DNA from: a bacterium
Lineage (GTDB): Bacteria > Bacteroidota > Ignavibacteria > Ignavibacteriales > Ignavibacteriaceae
Assembly (NCBI GenBank): GCA_016716565.1
Contig: JADJWC010000001.1
Coordinates: forward strand, 186,001-250,000
Reading direction: 5' to 3'
Length of the DNA stretch: 64,000 bases
Part shown: in pieces, positions 20,504-30,914 of the stretch
Layout: each line of letters begins with the position of its first letter
Numbering within the stretch: the stretch's first letter is position 1
Translations under genes and position numbers: made by a program
The notes under the pieces: model-generated
Told to the model about the DNA's origin: nothing
Databases searched by the model: none
What the model saw: the letters and a program-made list of their open reading frames with translations, nothing else

Positions 20504-22081
20504 TCATTTCATCAAAATCATCTTCTTCGTTTCACTAAATGAACCTGCTTCCAACTTGTAGAAATAAATCCCACTTGGCAGTTTTGCTGCATTGAACTCA
20601 ACTTCATATTCTCCGGCAGGTTTTTCTTCATTAACTAAAGTCGCGATTTCATTTCCTAAAACATCATAAACTTTTAAGCTTACATTACTGGTTACTGGTA
20701 ACCGATAACTGATTACTGTGCTTGGATTGAAAGGATTCGGATAATTTTGACTTAATGTATAAGAATATGGATTAAAGAATTTTTCATTAATTCCTGTACC
20801 TATTGTCTGATCAAGTTTCATAATGAAAATATTACTCTTCGTTAAGTAATCGTACAAACTGCCACCTATAAATAGACTGCTATCCCTTACAATTATTGGC
20901 CAAAGATATTGTTGTTCGTAAGACACTTCACTCAATGTATATTCCCAAATTAAATCTCCCTCTGTTGATAATTTTATTACATAAGTTTTAGATATTGAAT
21001 CCGCCGCTGTTCCAGTAATATAGATGTTGTTTTCAGAATCCAAAGCCAAAGCTGTTGGAAGATCATTAAGGTCTTCCTGGCTATTATATTCCGTAAACCA
21101 TAATTCTTCACCCGACGAAGAAAGTTTCTTTATCTGAATATTCGCATTGTTATTAGAATTATTTCCTGTTACTATCACATTATTCAACTGATCTACGCCC
21201 AAATCATAAAGATTAGTAATATGTTGGACAGAATCAGCAACATTTCGTTCCCAAATTGTCTCTCCTGTTGCAGAATTAATTTTATAAATTCTTGAGTCTC
21301 GCTGGGTAAATGCAACCAAGTTATTTTCACTATCCAAGATGATCTTTCTGATATTGCTACCTTCAAGAGGTTTGAACCACATTAAAATTCCATCCTTAAT
21401 AGATGCGATGTAGGAATGATAAACGTGTTGGCCATTAATTATTTGTAACTGAAGTATTCCCGCGTAAATGAAGTTTTCACTATCTCTAATAAGATCTCCA
21501 ATTCCGTATGCACTTGTATCATCACGGAAAACAACTGACCAGAGTGAATCGCCAGCGGAATTAAATCTATTAATAACTAAATAAGCATATTGAGGTCCCT
21601 CCCAATTATCATAAGCCAGTATAGGCTGTTCATCTGTATCCAGAATTAATGACAATCCTCTTGCTTTGAAATTAAAATCTTTTGACCAGATTATCTGACC
21701 GGAGGGAGAATATTTTTGAAGAATCATTTTTCTGTTGAAATTGTTAATGGTCGTAACTCCAGTCAGATACAAATCAGAATTATTATTTATTGTTAATGAA
21801 TTAAATTCATCGCGAACGTTGGGTTGGAGTGAATAAACAATTGACAATAACGAGTCACCTTCAAATGAGTACTTGATCAAAATTGCATCAGATGTACTAT
21901 CTTGCATAAAACTACCGCCGGCGAGATAAATTCCCGAATTATCTAATTTCATACTATGTAAAAAATCGTAAGAATTAAAAGGACCATTGTATATTCTGAA
22001 CCAATCTAATTCGGGTTGGGATTGAGAATAGATATTCTGAAATGTTAAAAGTAAGAATACTATAAATAAAATTCGTTTCAT
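20504..22081 (-). CDS. Secreted SBBP/PQQ-like propeller protein with T9SS sorting domain
   Basis: 525 residues from the ATG at 22081, preceded by GGGGAAT; a start four codons upstream is possible. Signal peptide MKRILFIVFLLLTFQNIYSQ. The body has about eight repeats of the type GIYLAGGSF, DLYLTGVTT, NNIYITGTAA with DAILIKYSFEGDSLLS-like strands, the SBBP (beta-propeller repeat) pattern, unlike the YCF48 repeats nearby. The T9SS domain follows (NYPNPFNPSTVISYRL, SGIYFYKLEAG, KKMILMK). It is presumably outside the cell. No catalytic residues are recognised. Confidence 0.83.
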   Translation of the reverse strand: MKRILFIVFLLLTFQNIYSQSQPELDWFRIYNGPFNSYDFLHSMKLDNSGIYLAGGSFMQDSTSDAILIKYSFEGDSLLSIVYSLQPNVRDEFNSLTINNNSDLYLTGVTTINNFNRKMILQKYSPSGQIIWSKDFNFKARGLSLILDTDEQPILAYDNWEGPQYAYLVINRFNSAGDSLWSVVFRDDTSAYGIGDLIRDSENFIYAGILQLQIINGQHVYHSYIASIKDGILMWFKPLEGSNIRKIILDSENNLVAFTQRDSRIYKINSATGETIWERNVADSVQHITNLYDLGVDQLNNVIVTGNNSNNNANIQIKKLSSSGEELWFTEYNSQEDLNDLPTALALDSENNIYITGTAADSISKTYVIKLSTEGDLIWEYTLSEVSYEQQYLWPIIVRDSSLFIGGSLYDYLTKSNIFIMKLDQTIGTGINEKFFNPYSYTLSQNYPNPFNPSTVISYRLPVTSNVSLKVYDVLGNEIATLVNEEKPAGEYEVEFNAAKLPSGIYFYKLEAGSFSETKKMILMK

Positions 22082-22100
22082 TTTATTCCCCAATAAACAT

Positions 22101-25100
22101 TTATTTTATCAAAATCATTTTCTTTGTTTCGGTATAATTTCCTGCTCTCAATTGATAGAAATACACTCCCGTTGCCAAATGTGAAGCATTAAAATTTATT
22201 TGGTAATTACCGGCAGGTAACTCTTCATTCATGAGTGTTGATGTCTCTCTGCCAAGTATGTCATATACCTTCAAAGTGACCAATCCGTAATCCGCAATTT
22301 GAAATTTGATATTAGTGAGTGGGTTGAACGGGTTCGGATAGTTCTGTAAGAGTAAGTACTTATTTGGAGAATCAATATCTTTTTCCTCTCCAACATCTGA
22401 CGGAAGTTCAGTAAAATTACTTTCATAAAAGCTTTGTGCACCCAAAGAATACAATTTCATTTTTGTAACAGACTCAAGAGCATTGCTGCCGCGTCCGACA
22501 ATATAAGCCTTCCATATATCAACATTTTCATTTTCCTTAAGAGTGAATGGTCCTAAACTTGTTAATATTCTCTGATCAGCGTAATAAGTATTTATCCAAC
22601 CATAATTCAAGACAGGATCACCGGAATAGAGAAAAAAAGGATTTACCTGATTACAAGGAATTCCATAAACATAACCATACTGCCAATTACATGGATTAAT
22701 ACTCTGTCCCAACCGGTTTCTTCCCAGAAGATAATTTCTTGCTTCAATATGGTTATTTGGATCATTCATTGTAGGGTCGCCGTTGATATAATGTATAAAC
22801 GATGTTGATTCAAGATTTTTTGCGCCCGGATAATATTCCGCACCTAAAATTATTCCTTTATTTACAACTGCAGTATCAATCGGCGTATCAATTCCCTCAT
22901 CATAAATATTATTACCATTAACATCAATAAAAGTTTCTCCGGAAATATATACAACCGGTCCTGCAAGTAATCGTGAGCCAAACGAAGGTGGGTTTGCTCC
23001 ATACGATGGGTCTGCACCAGCGTTGTAACTAAAGCCCAGATTTAATAGAGTATCACATCCTGTAAGATCATCACTTGAACCAGGTTGACCGCCAATATCG
23101 GGATCGTCCCAAAGTCCGAAATAAACGGAATCAAACTGTGCTGCAACATTTCCTGTATTAATGATTCTATATCTTACAAAAATCATATTATCAATTGGAT
23201 TTGTTTCATTACCGATGGCAAATAGTGTCTGATGAATTTCAATTCCCATTGGATTTACCTGGTTAAATCTGCGCTGATTAGCAGGTCGGCTATCGTTATA
23301 AACACACCAGACAGTTTCGTCACCGAGAAAATCCGGTCTGTCTTCATTCGAATCCCAAACATTGTTTCCATTAATATCAACAGGATTATAGATGCCATCA
23401 TTATCTCCATCATAAAAATCCGCACCTAAACCAACTGCATACTGATATCCAATCCACGATTGACCAAATGGAGGATCAGTTGATTTAATTACATATAGAG
23501 AATTTCTGAAATCATTCGGATCTGAACCAACTGGACCCGGAAGGTAGTCTTCTACAAGCGATGCAGAAGCGACAGCGTTAGTCCACATTTGATTTTGATT
23601 ATAACCGCTGAGAAAAAATCCTCCAGAAAATAGAACTAAAGATTCATCAAAATGTAATCCGCTCAAACTATCTTCTACATCAGCAAGAATGCCGTTATTT
23701 CTGAGAGGAAGTTTAAGTCTATTAACTTCAACATGATAATCATCATAATAGATGAAATTAGGAATAGCAACATAGCTGCCATTAAAACCAACCTCGTAAT
23801 AGTTTACGTCTCTAAGAAGAAAATCATAAACCAGCATGGTTCCGTTTGGGAAACCATCTTCTAATATTATTCCGTAAATGTTATCTCCCGGCAATGAATC
23901 ATTATGCATACCATCATCACGCATGTCGAGAGTATCAATATTTCCCTCAACATTAATAATTGCTTTTACGTTACTCAATGCATCTTCATCGTCCGCAAAA
24001 GCTCTAAGTGTAATCGGTTCGCCTGCTTCAGGAAATTCAGGAATTATAAAAAAATCATAAAGGAAAGGAGGAGTTGAAAAATCAATGCTTTCTCCAGGTA
24101 TGCCATAATAAATCTGATAAAAGTCGTCCTGATAATTCGCATCACGAGTTGAACCAAACGAAACAATCGGTAAACCATTCCAGGCTGATAGACTGGATAA
24201 TTCATCATAACCTGCATAATTAGAAAACTTTTCCGGAGATATCCAATTTAGTCCTTCATCAGTGCTTCTAATAAAATAAATTTCACTTTGTGAATATCCT
24301 TGAAATGGTGTGTGTTCATTTCGATAATAAAGTAACCAAAGCTTGCCGGAGTAATCTTTAATAATTCTTGGTTTGAAATTATCATATCCGTCGCTTAAAA
24401 GTATTTGCTTTTCTGACCATGTTAAACCACTATTAGAACTGGTTCTATATACTATTTCTCTAAATGGAGTATCTGTGGATTCATAAACAATCATATCTTT
24501 ACTTGAATTTACATTCACAAAATTTCCATTTCTTCCAGATGAATCAATAACTTCGCGTGAGAACCAGTTAAACCCATCTGAGGTACGAATGCTATAAATT
24601 CCTCTATGTGGTATTGTATCAGGTAGATTATTCGGTAAGTAGCTATAAATTAATGCGGCAGTTCCATCAAAAAATTTTGCCAGGCTTGTATATGCAACCC
24701 GAAGTTGCTCGGCTGGTAAACCAAATGTAGGAATGATTTCGAATCCTTGCCATGTTTCACCATCATCATCAGAATACATCATCTTGTATCTAATATCTTT
24801 GTATGTTGCCAGTATCCTTCCGGAACTAAGAACAACTGCATTAATGTCTACTTGATCTTGCGTGGAAGTTGAAACTATTTGCTGTGCGAAACTCCAGGAA
24901 AAGCCACCGTCATAACTCTTAGACGAATGGATCATATAAGTTCCGGATTCATACCATAACATCAGCAGATCGTTATTTGGCAGACCTAAAAGGAATGATT
25001 GCTTATTTGTGATCCACCAATACTGACTGGCAAAGCGAAGTGGGTTACTTATTTGAGAAAAGCACTCAATTGAGAGCAGCATTATACAGATTAAAATTAT

Positions 25101-25109
25101 ATTCTTCAT
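22101..25109 (-). CDS. Large secreted sialidase-fold protein with T9SS sorting domain
   Basis: 1002 residues with signal peptide MKNIILICIMLLSIECFSQ. Residues about 25-340 form a sialidase-type propeller with BNR/Asp-box repeats (SKSYDGGFSWS, YSDDDGETWQ, TSSNSGLTWS, STDEGLNWI). The set of catalytic arginines needed for a true sialidase was not confirmed, so binding is as likely as hydrolysis. An Ig-like region of choice-of-anchor type follows (DDGMHNDSLPGDNIYG), then Asp-rich loops that look calcium-binding (YDGDNDGIYNPVDINGNNVW, DVNGNNIYDEG). The T9SS domain ends KKMILIK. It is the longest gene of the block, and its downstream neighbour begins 19 bases later. Confidence 0.8.
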   Translation of the reverse strand: MKNIILICIMLLSIECFSQISNPLRFASQYWWITNKQSFLLGLPNNDLLMLWYESGTYMIHSSKSYDGGFSWSFAQQIVSTSTQDQVDINAVVLSSGRILATYKDIRYKMMYSDDDGETWQGFEIIPTFGLPAEQLRVAYTSLAKFFDGTAALIYSYLPNNLPDTIPHRGIYSIRTSDGFNWFSREVIDSSGRNGNFVNVNSSKDMIVYESTDTPFREIVYRTSSNSGLTWSEKQILLSDGYDNFKPRIIKDYSGKLWLLYYRNEHTPFQGYSQSEIYFIRSTDEGLNWISPEKFSNYAGYDELSSLSAWNGLPIVSFGSTRDANYQDDFYQIYYGIPGESIDFSTPPFLYDFFIIPEFPEAGEPITLRAFADDEDALSNVKAIINVEGNIDTLDMRDDGMHNDSLPGDNIYGIILEDGFPNGTMLVYDFLLRDVNYYEVGFNGSYVAIPNFIYYDDYHVEVNRLKLPLRNNGILADVEDSLSGLHFDESLVLFSGGFFLSGYNQNQMWTNAVASASLVEDYLPGPVGSDPNDFRNSLYVIKSTDPPFGQSWIGYQYAVGLGADFYDGDNDGIYNPVDINGNNVWDSNEDRPDFLGDETVWCVYNDSRPANQRRFNQVNPMGIEIHQTLFAIGNETNPIDNMIFVRYRIINTGNVAAQFDSVYFGLWDDPDIGGQPGSSDDLTGCDTLLNLGFSYNAGADPSYGANPPSFGSRLLAGPVVYISGETFIDVNGNNIYDEGIDTPIDTAVVNKGIILGAEYYPGAKNLESTSFIHYINGDPTMNDPNNHIEARNYLLGRNRLGQSINPCNWQYGYVYGIPCNQVNPFFLYSGDPVLNYGWINTYYADQRILTSLGPFTLKENENVDIWKAYIVGRGSNALESVTKMKLYSLGAQSFYESNFTELPSDVGEEKDIDSPNKYLLLQNYPNPFNPLTNIKFQIADYGLVTLKVYDILGRETSTLMNEELPAGNYQINFNASHLATGVYFYQLRAGNYTETKKMILIK

Positions 25110-25144
25110 AACGACCTCACTTTTTTTGTAAGGGATTAGAAATA

Positions 25145-27287
25145 TTATTTAAGCAGAATCATTTTCTTTGTTTCTGAAAATTGTCCTGCCTTAAGCTGAT
25201 AAAAATAAATTCCACTTGGAAGAGTTTCAGCGTTGAACTCAACTTCATATTCTCCTACAGGTTTTTCTTCGTTAACCAACGCTACAACTTCTCTTCCGAG
25301 GATGTCGTAAACTTTTATTGTTACATTAGAATGATTTGCTATCGAATATCGAATAGTTGTAATCGGATTAAATGGATTGGGAAAATTCTGGCTGAGTAGA
25401 TAAGTATTAATCTCTTCCTTAATTTGATCTTCTTCAACTGATGTGATTATTTCGTCCGAACTGAATATTTGTGCATACTCACCAACTCCCCAAATTTTTC
25501 CCGTTTCTGAAACAAAAATATTTTTTAAATAGGTATATTTTCGCAGCGGCACCCAATTCAATCCTCCATCAAGGGTTTGATAAATTGTATATAGATCTTG
25601 ATAATTGTAATCAACAGCCAACATGTAGCCTTTCGAATTACTTTCAAAAGCGAATTGCAGAACTGTTAAGTCAAAAATATCTGATAAGAATTCCCAGTTA
25701 TTTCCACCATCCGTAGTCTTATACATTGAGTAGTTTGAAACAATCCACCCATTATTATCATCGTGGAAGTAAAACGCATTTATATTTCCAATCTCGATTG
25801 TGTCAATCCAACTCTCTCCACCATTAGTAGTTTTTGAGCAATGGGCCATTTCCGATTGAATTAGCAGATAGTGCCCAACCAATAAGGCTATCAATGAAAC
25901 AGAAATCAGTGAAATATCCATTTGAAGTTAAATCGATCCAGGAATTCCCGCCATTAGTAGTTTTCCGAAACCAAACATCGTATGGTGCAATAGAGTAACC
26001 GTAATATTTGGAAAAGAATTTTATTTTAATTGAGCTAAAATTTGGGAAAATTTGTTGAACCTGCCACGATTGCCCTCCATTTGTTGATTTAACAAATTCA
26101 CCGTTATCGCCAGCTATAAAAATATCATTAGAAGTAGGAACACTGATTGAAGTAAAGTTTATTGCAAATAATTCATCGTTATTCCAGCTACTACCTCCAT
26201 CTGAGGTTCGTATAAGTATTCCTTCAGCACCTGCACACCAACCATTTAAACTGTCAGAGAAATCTAATTGGTTAATTGTGCCTTCAACTATTGTTGAATA
26301 TTTTTTCTCCCAGGGGAAACCTGTTTCTCTGGATGCAAACATTCTGGGGTAAAAATATTCTGATCCCCCAACAATCCATTTGCGTGTACCCTGCAGAGAA
26401 ATATCAAAATATTCACCTAAGTCATTTGTGCCTTCAGAGTACCAAGTATTGCCGCCATCATCAGTAAAAAGCACTACACCTGGTCTCCCAACTACTGTAG
26501 CATTTAATGAATCCCAGATTTCTATCTCATTATAGCCACGATTCCAAATACTATCCTGAGTAATCCAGGTATATCCACCATCTGTGGTTTTATGTATTGA
26601 GGCATAATCAGAATATAGTCCCTCACCTACAACCCATCCTATTTGAGAATTGAAAAACTTAATGTCTTTATTCCACGTCCAGTGAATATCTGATATCTGT
26701 TCCCAACTCTCTCCTCCATCAGAAGTTTTGAAAATATATCCTACAGGGGTACCTATCCAGCCATTCAGTTCATCAATGAAAAATACAGTAGTTGCCCAAC
26801 CAGGGCCTCCTTTAAATTCCCAGCTTTGTCCCATATCGGTTGTCTTATATGCACCTGTGAATCCGACAATATATCCCAGATTTTCTGAAACAAAATGTAG
26901 ATCATTAAACCCTTCGCTTGTAGTTGTATTCGGATTATTATCTATCCAGGTTTCACCTCCATTTGTAGTACATAGAACAGCAGGAAAATCTGGTCCTCCA
27001 ACATCACCTCCGGCAATTACTCCTCTGTTTCTATCCGCAAAATAAATCTTTCTTAAAGTTGATCTTACTGGCGATGATTGTAATTCCCAGCTCTCACCTC
27101 CATCAATCGTTTTAATTATTGTCCCAAACTCACCAACCGCCCACCCATAAAGAGAGTCAACATAGAAAATACCGTGAAGTTGATATGGAGCAGGTAAAGG
27201 ATTATGGAACTGGGATTGGCAGTGTGAATCTCCAATATGATAAATTATTATGGCAGAGAGTAGAATGTATTTTAAATATTCTTTCAT
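25145..27287 (-). CDS. Secreted YCF48-type propeller protein with T9SS sorting domain (frameshifted)
   Basis: Signal peptide and about nine repeats (KTIDGGESW, CTTNGGETW, KTTDMGQSW, KTSDGGESW and so on) run from 27287 and stop after GPLLKNY near 25824. The rest, three repeats plus a T9SS domain (NFPNPFNPITTIRYSI, SGIYFYQLKAG, KKMILLK), is open in another frame. Removing one T from the T5 run at 25831-25835 gives GNGPLLKTTNGGESW and restores one protein of about 713 residues. This frameshift is an inserted base, unlike the other four in the window. The leftward piece begins as an overlapping frame with no credible signal peptide of its own, which supports a single gene. Function is unknown beyond export and a propeller fold. 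Confidence 0.8.
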
Positions 27288-27307
27288 TTTAATTCCCCGA
27301 TAAAAAT

Positions 27308-29428
27308 TTACTTTAGTAAAATCATTTTCTTTGTTTCTGAATATTGTGCTGCTTTCAGTTGATAAAAATAAATTCCGCTTGTCAGATCTTTTGCATCGAA
27401 CTCGACTTCATATTCTCCAGCAAGTTTTTCTTCGTTGACTAACGTTGCCATTTCCCTTCCAAGTAAATCGTAAACTTTTATTGTAACAAAACTTCTATTT
27501 GGAATTTCATATTTAACGGTTGTGGATGGATTAAATGGATTGGGATAGTTTTGATTTAAAGAATACTGGAAATTATTTTTCTTAATATTATCTAAGTCAG
27601 TTGTTGTTGAGTCTTTGCTTCGATAAATACCACTTCCCAATGTGCCTGCATATATTTGTCCGACTGAATTAACTGTCAATGAATATACTTTAATATTTTG
27701 TAATCCGCTATTTAATGGAGACCAGTTATCACCATTATTCGTTGAGATAAAAATTCCATTATTACTTGTTGCAGCAACAACATGATTATCAGAATTGAAT
27801 GCGATAGAGGTAACTATTTCGCCTGATAGTCCATTATTTACAGGAGACCATGATTGACCATTGTTAGTTGAGCGAAATATTCCATACCCGTAGTCAGTTC
27901 CAGCAAAAATATGATTACTAGAATTTACTGCTAGGGAAACTACACTTGTATTTACACCAATGCCTGCACCAGACCAAGTTATCCCATTATCCGTTGAATG
28001 GTACACTCCACCAATCGTTCCAGCGAATATGTGGTCATTAGAATTAATCGCAAGTGCAAGCACTAAGTGTTCTGATAATCCTACTTGTGCCCAGTTTTCT
28101 CCATTATTTGTAGATTTGAAAACACCATTAACTTGTGTATTTGTCCAGGTACCAGCAAAAATATAATCTAGTGAGTTTATTGCTAAAGATCGAATATCCC
28201 AACTTCCTAATCCATTACTTAGTTCATCCCAATTTTCACCGTTGTCTGTTGAGCGGAAAACATATTCATATGTTCCTGCAAATATGTGATTATTTGAATT
28301 GATTGCTAAAGAATAAAACATAAATGCGGTCAATCCGTTGCTTGATGTGGTCCAGCTTTCTCCATTATTAGTTGATCGAGAGATACCACTGCCCCAAGTT
28401 GCAGCATAAATATCATCATTGGAGTTAATGTCTAAGACTTGAATATAAGTATCTAACAATCCATTATTTGATTCAAACCAACTAACTCCGTTATCTGTTG
28501 ATATAAATATTCCCTGTGTAGTTCCAGCAAAAATTTTATTATTAGAATTTATTAGGAAAAATCTAACAACGTCTAAATTTGGTGGGATTCCGCTATTACA
28601 TTCAAACCAATTATCTCCATTATTCGTAGATTTAAATATCCCCTCATATAATGAACCCGCAAAAATTTCGTTTGAAGAGTTAATTGATAAACAACGAATA
28701 CCAATATTCACAATTCCTGTATTTCGTAGTACCCAGTTGGAACCGTTATTAGTTGATCTATAAACTCCATTAGGAGTTCCTACAAAAACATAGTTATTGG
28801 TATTAATTGAAATTGCATAAGTATAAAGTGCTGTCAATCCACTGTTTATTGGAGTCCAACTAGTGCCATTATCAGTGGATCTAAATACACCTCCACCATA
28901 GGTTGCTGCAAACAAGTAATTATCAGAATTAATCGCCAAAGCATTTACATTAGTATTTGATAATCCACTATTTGTCTGTGTCCATATATCTCCACCGTTG
29001 GTTGAACGAAATATTCCTCCACCGTATGTGCCTGCAAAAATGACATTGTTCGTATCTACTACAATAGTTTTTACAGTTTGATTTAATATGAATCCATTAT
29101 TTATAGGTAACCAATTTTCTCCGTTATCTGTGGATCGAAATATCCCTTGTTCATTACTACCTGCAAAGATCCAATCACTTGAATCAACCGCTAGTGAGTA
29201 GATACGTAGATCCGTTAGTCCACTACTTTTTTTTGTCCAATCCTGACCATCGTTGGTGGAGACGAATACTCCTCCATAAATAGTGCCCACGAAAATATGT
29301 CCAGATGAATTGATTGCAGAAGAGTAGGCAATTCCCCCGTATGGCCCATTAGTTTGTTCCCAGAAATTTTGTGAGGATATAGTAATTGTAAGAATAAAAA
29401 CCAGGAGAGATATTTTAAGGGTTCGCAT
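27308..29428 (-). CDS. Secreted sortilin/two-component-propeller-like protein with T9SS sorting domain
   Basis: 706 residues from the ATG at 29428, part of the shared leader. Signal peptide MRTLKISLLVFILTITISSQ. Thirteen very regular repeats of about 45 residues have the form IFAGT, then GVFRSTNNGDNW, then a leucine-rich turn such as NSGLTALYTYAISIN; this is a propeller pattern distinct from the YCF48 type (STDNG instead of TTNGG). The T9SS domain is standard (NYPNPFNPSTTVKYEI, KKMILLK). The near-identical repeats make this gene prone to repeat-number change. It is the first gene of the secretome block in transcription order and lies about 440 bases from the integrase. Confidence 0.83.
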   Translation of the reverse strand: MRTLKISLLVFILTITISSQNFWEQTNGPYGGIAYSSAINSSGHIFVGTIYGGVFVSTNDGQDWTKKSSGLTDLRIYSLAVDSSDWIFAGSNEQGIFRSTDNGENWLPINNGFILNQTVKTIVVDTNNVIFAGTYGGGIFRSTNGGDIWTQTNSGLSNTNVNALAINSDNYLFAATYGGGVFRSTDNGTSWTPINSGLTALYTYAISINTNNYVFVGTPNGVYRSTNNGSNWVLRNTGIVNIGIRCLSINSSNEIFAGSLYEGIFKSTNNGDNWFECNSGIPPNLDVVRFFLINSNNKIFAGTTQGIFISTDNGVSWFESNNGLLDTYIQVLDINSNDDIYAATWGSGISRSTNNGESWTTSSNGLTAFMFYSLAINSNNHIFAGTYEYVFRSTDNGENWDELSNGLGSWDIRSLAINSLDYIFAGTWTNTQVNGVFKSTNNGENWAQVGLSEHLVLALAINSNDHIFAGTIGGVYHSTDNGITWSGAGIGVNTSVVSLAVNSSNHIFAGTDYGYGIFRSTNNGQSWSPVNNGLSGEIVTSIAFNSDNHVVAATSNNGIFISTNNGDNWSPLNSGLQNIKVYSLTVNSVGQIYAGTLGSGIYRSKDSTTTDLDNIKKNNFQYSLNQNYPNPFNPSTTVKYEIPNRSFVTIKVYDLLGREMATLVNEEKLAGEYEVEFDAKDLTSGIYFYQLKAAQYSETKKMILLK

Positions 29429-29448
29429 TTTACGCTCCATTAAAATTA
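29399..29448 (-). repeat. Shared leader repeat, copy 3
   Basis: Third 50-base copy of the leader found at 13982-14031 and 15546-15595, about 14 kb away, covering ribosome-binding site, start codon and the first signal-peptide codons. Confidence 0.8.
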
Positions 29449-29864
29449 GATTAATTGAAACTTAAGAAATTAAAATGAGAATGTTAAGAGAAATAAGAGC
29501 TTTTTTAGCAGGCAAGTTTTAATTTAATATCACTTCTTAAGGTTTTGCCTATGGATCCGCACCTCCTCCGAATTCTCAGATCTCCCGATCATTCAGGAAG
29601 GGTTTCGCTGATTTCTTATAGCAAAACGAGATTCTAAAAATTTTAGTAAAAATATTTAAACCAAGATGAACCAAGTGCCGCTCTATTTTAACACACTAAT
29701 CAATATCTTTTCATTTTAATTCTCGTTCCATAAAAGGTGTTCAAGAAATATGATGTTAAGTTGTTGTTTGCAAAACGATCACCCAACATAATTCTCTTTC
29801 CATAAACCTAGTGTTTTATGGAACTCCCGCCAACGATATGTTGGCAGGAGCTTATATGTATGTC
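29449..29864. other. Intergenic region between secretome block and integrase
   Basis: 416 bases with no credible gene and no copy of the tRNA-Lys core. A strong hairpin sits at 29824-29850 (CTCCCGCCAAC pairing with GTTGGCAGGAG, one mismatch) right after the integrase stop; it lacks a clear T-run on the minus strand, so it may be an RNA 3' stabiliser. The segment 29550-29620 is richer in GC than its surroundings. If an internal element boundary exists it could be here, but no repeat supports it. Confidence 0.5.
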
Positions 29865-30914
29865 TTAGAGTTCAACAGTTGGGCGGATGAATTTTGTCAG
29901 CTCAGTTTTCATTCTTTCTAAGCTAACATGGTTGTAATAACGGTCCGTCGTATTATTATGCTCGTGGCCTACAAGCTCTCTTACCACAGTAGCATCCATA
30001 TTATACCTTGATCTGCAAAGTGTAATAAAAGTTTTCCTGAATGTTCTTGCAGTATAATCTCTGCCTGCAAGTTTTATGTCGTCCAAATATCTTGTAAATG
30101 CTCTATTTACATATTCAACACACTTGTAATCAATTAATTTTCCCGTTGCTTTTGTCTTGAGGGTTTCAGTCAGTATTGGTAGAAGATCTGCGTGGAACGC
30201 CACTTCACGAAATTTCTTTCTCTTAGGCGAGTAATAACTGAATGATTGGTTTTTTAAATCAATCTGTTCTCTGTTGATATTTAGTATGTCAGACGATCGT
30301 AAGCCTGTATAAAAAAGCATGGATACAGTTAGCTTGAAATTATCATTCTTTGTGCTGAGATCTCCGAAGATAGTCTGTATATCCTCATCACGAAAAACAA
30401 TTTTTTCTTTTACTTCGGGTTTTGTCTTTACATCACGATTGATTTTAAACATTGGGACATACCCGTACTCAAAGAGAAAATTCAGAAAGTGATTAAATTG
30501 TTTAAAGTAACCGTGAATTGTATTAATACTATGGGGCAACAACTTTAAACTATTTATCCATTCTTCGGCAGAAATTTTATTTATTACTGAACAAGAAGAT
30601 GTTTCTGCAAAAGTTTCGGTGAACTTATTAAAGAAGCGATCATAATCCTTTATTGTTTTATGATGTTTTGAAGCATTGTTTCTTTTAAAATGATCAAATG
30701 CTTCTCTTATTGTCGAGCCTCTTGTTAGTGCCGAAGTATCGTTTACTTCTTTCTGCTTGTCCAACTCTTTCTGAAGTTTTTTTGCGAATGCATTTGCAGT
30801 TCTTCTGTTGGTAACCGTAGCACTCATTCTCAAGGAACGATTTTTAGTTTTATTTTCATTCCAGTCCCACCAGGACACATACAGCGTTCCATCCTTATCA
30901 TATACACTAGCCAT
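29865..30914 (-). CDS. Tyrosine recombinase / phage-type integrase
   Basis: 349 residues, typical for a phage integrase. An N-terminal Arm-DNA-binding-like part (KDGTLYVSWWDWNENKTKNR) precedes a SAM-like core-binding domain and a C-terminal catalytic domain. Active-site positions: Arg206 (TGLRSSD), Arg293 within RTFRKTF, His317 (LVGHEHN) and nucleophile Tyr326 (DRYYNH). The usual HxxR box reads RTFR, so its histidine is replaced by Arg290, a tolerated but less common change. It probably integrates the element at tRNA-Lys and excises it with the protein at 30907. The two genes overlap by eight bases and are led by a strong promoter at 31329-31357. Its mid-element position is unusual. Confidence 0.92.
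   Translation of the reverse strand: MASVYDKDGTLYVSWWDWNENKTKNRSLRMSATVTNRRTANAFAKKLQKELDKQKEVNDTSALTRGSTIREAFDHFKRNNASKHHKTIKDYDRFFNKFTETFAETSSCSVINKISAEEWINSLKLLPHSINTIHGYFKQFNHFLNFLFEYGYVPMFKINRDVKTKPEVKEKIVFRDEDIQTIFGDLSTKNDNFKLTVSMLFYTGLRSSDILNINREQIDLKNQSFSYYSPKRKKFREVAFHADLLPILTETLKTKATGKLIDYKCVEYVNRAFTRYLDDIKLAGRDYTARTFRKTFITLCRSRYNMDATVVRELVGHEHNNTTDRYYNHVSLERMKTELTKFIRPTVEL

Noticed and set aside
25824..25921. Separate gene starting MDISLISVS
   Set aside because: It is the antisense-free overlap produced by the frameshift at 25831-25835; the real gene runs through.
27308..29428. CRISPR-like regular repeats
   Set aside because: The regularity comes from codons for 45-residue propeller repeats; units are not identical and there are no short spacer-repeat blocks.
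29550..29620. Third attachment core near the integrase
   Set aside because: No similarity to the tRNA-Lys core or TGAAGTAG arms was found by eye.
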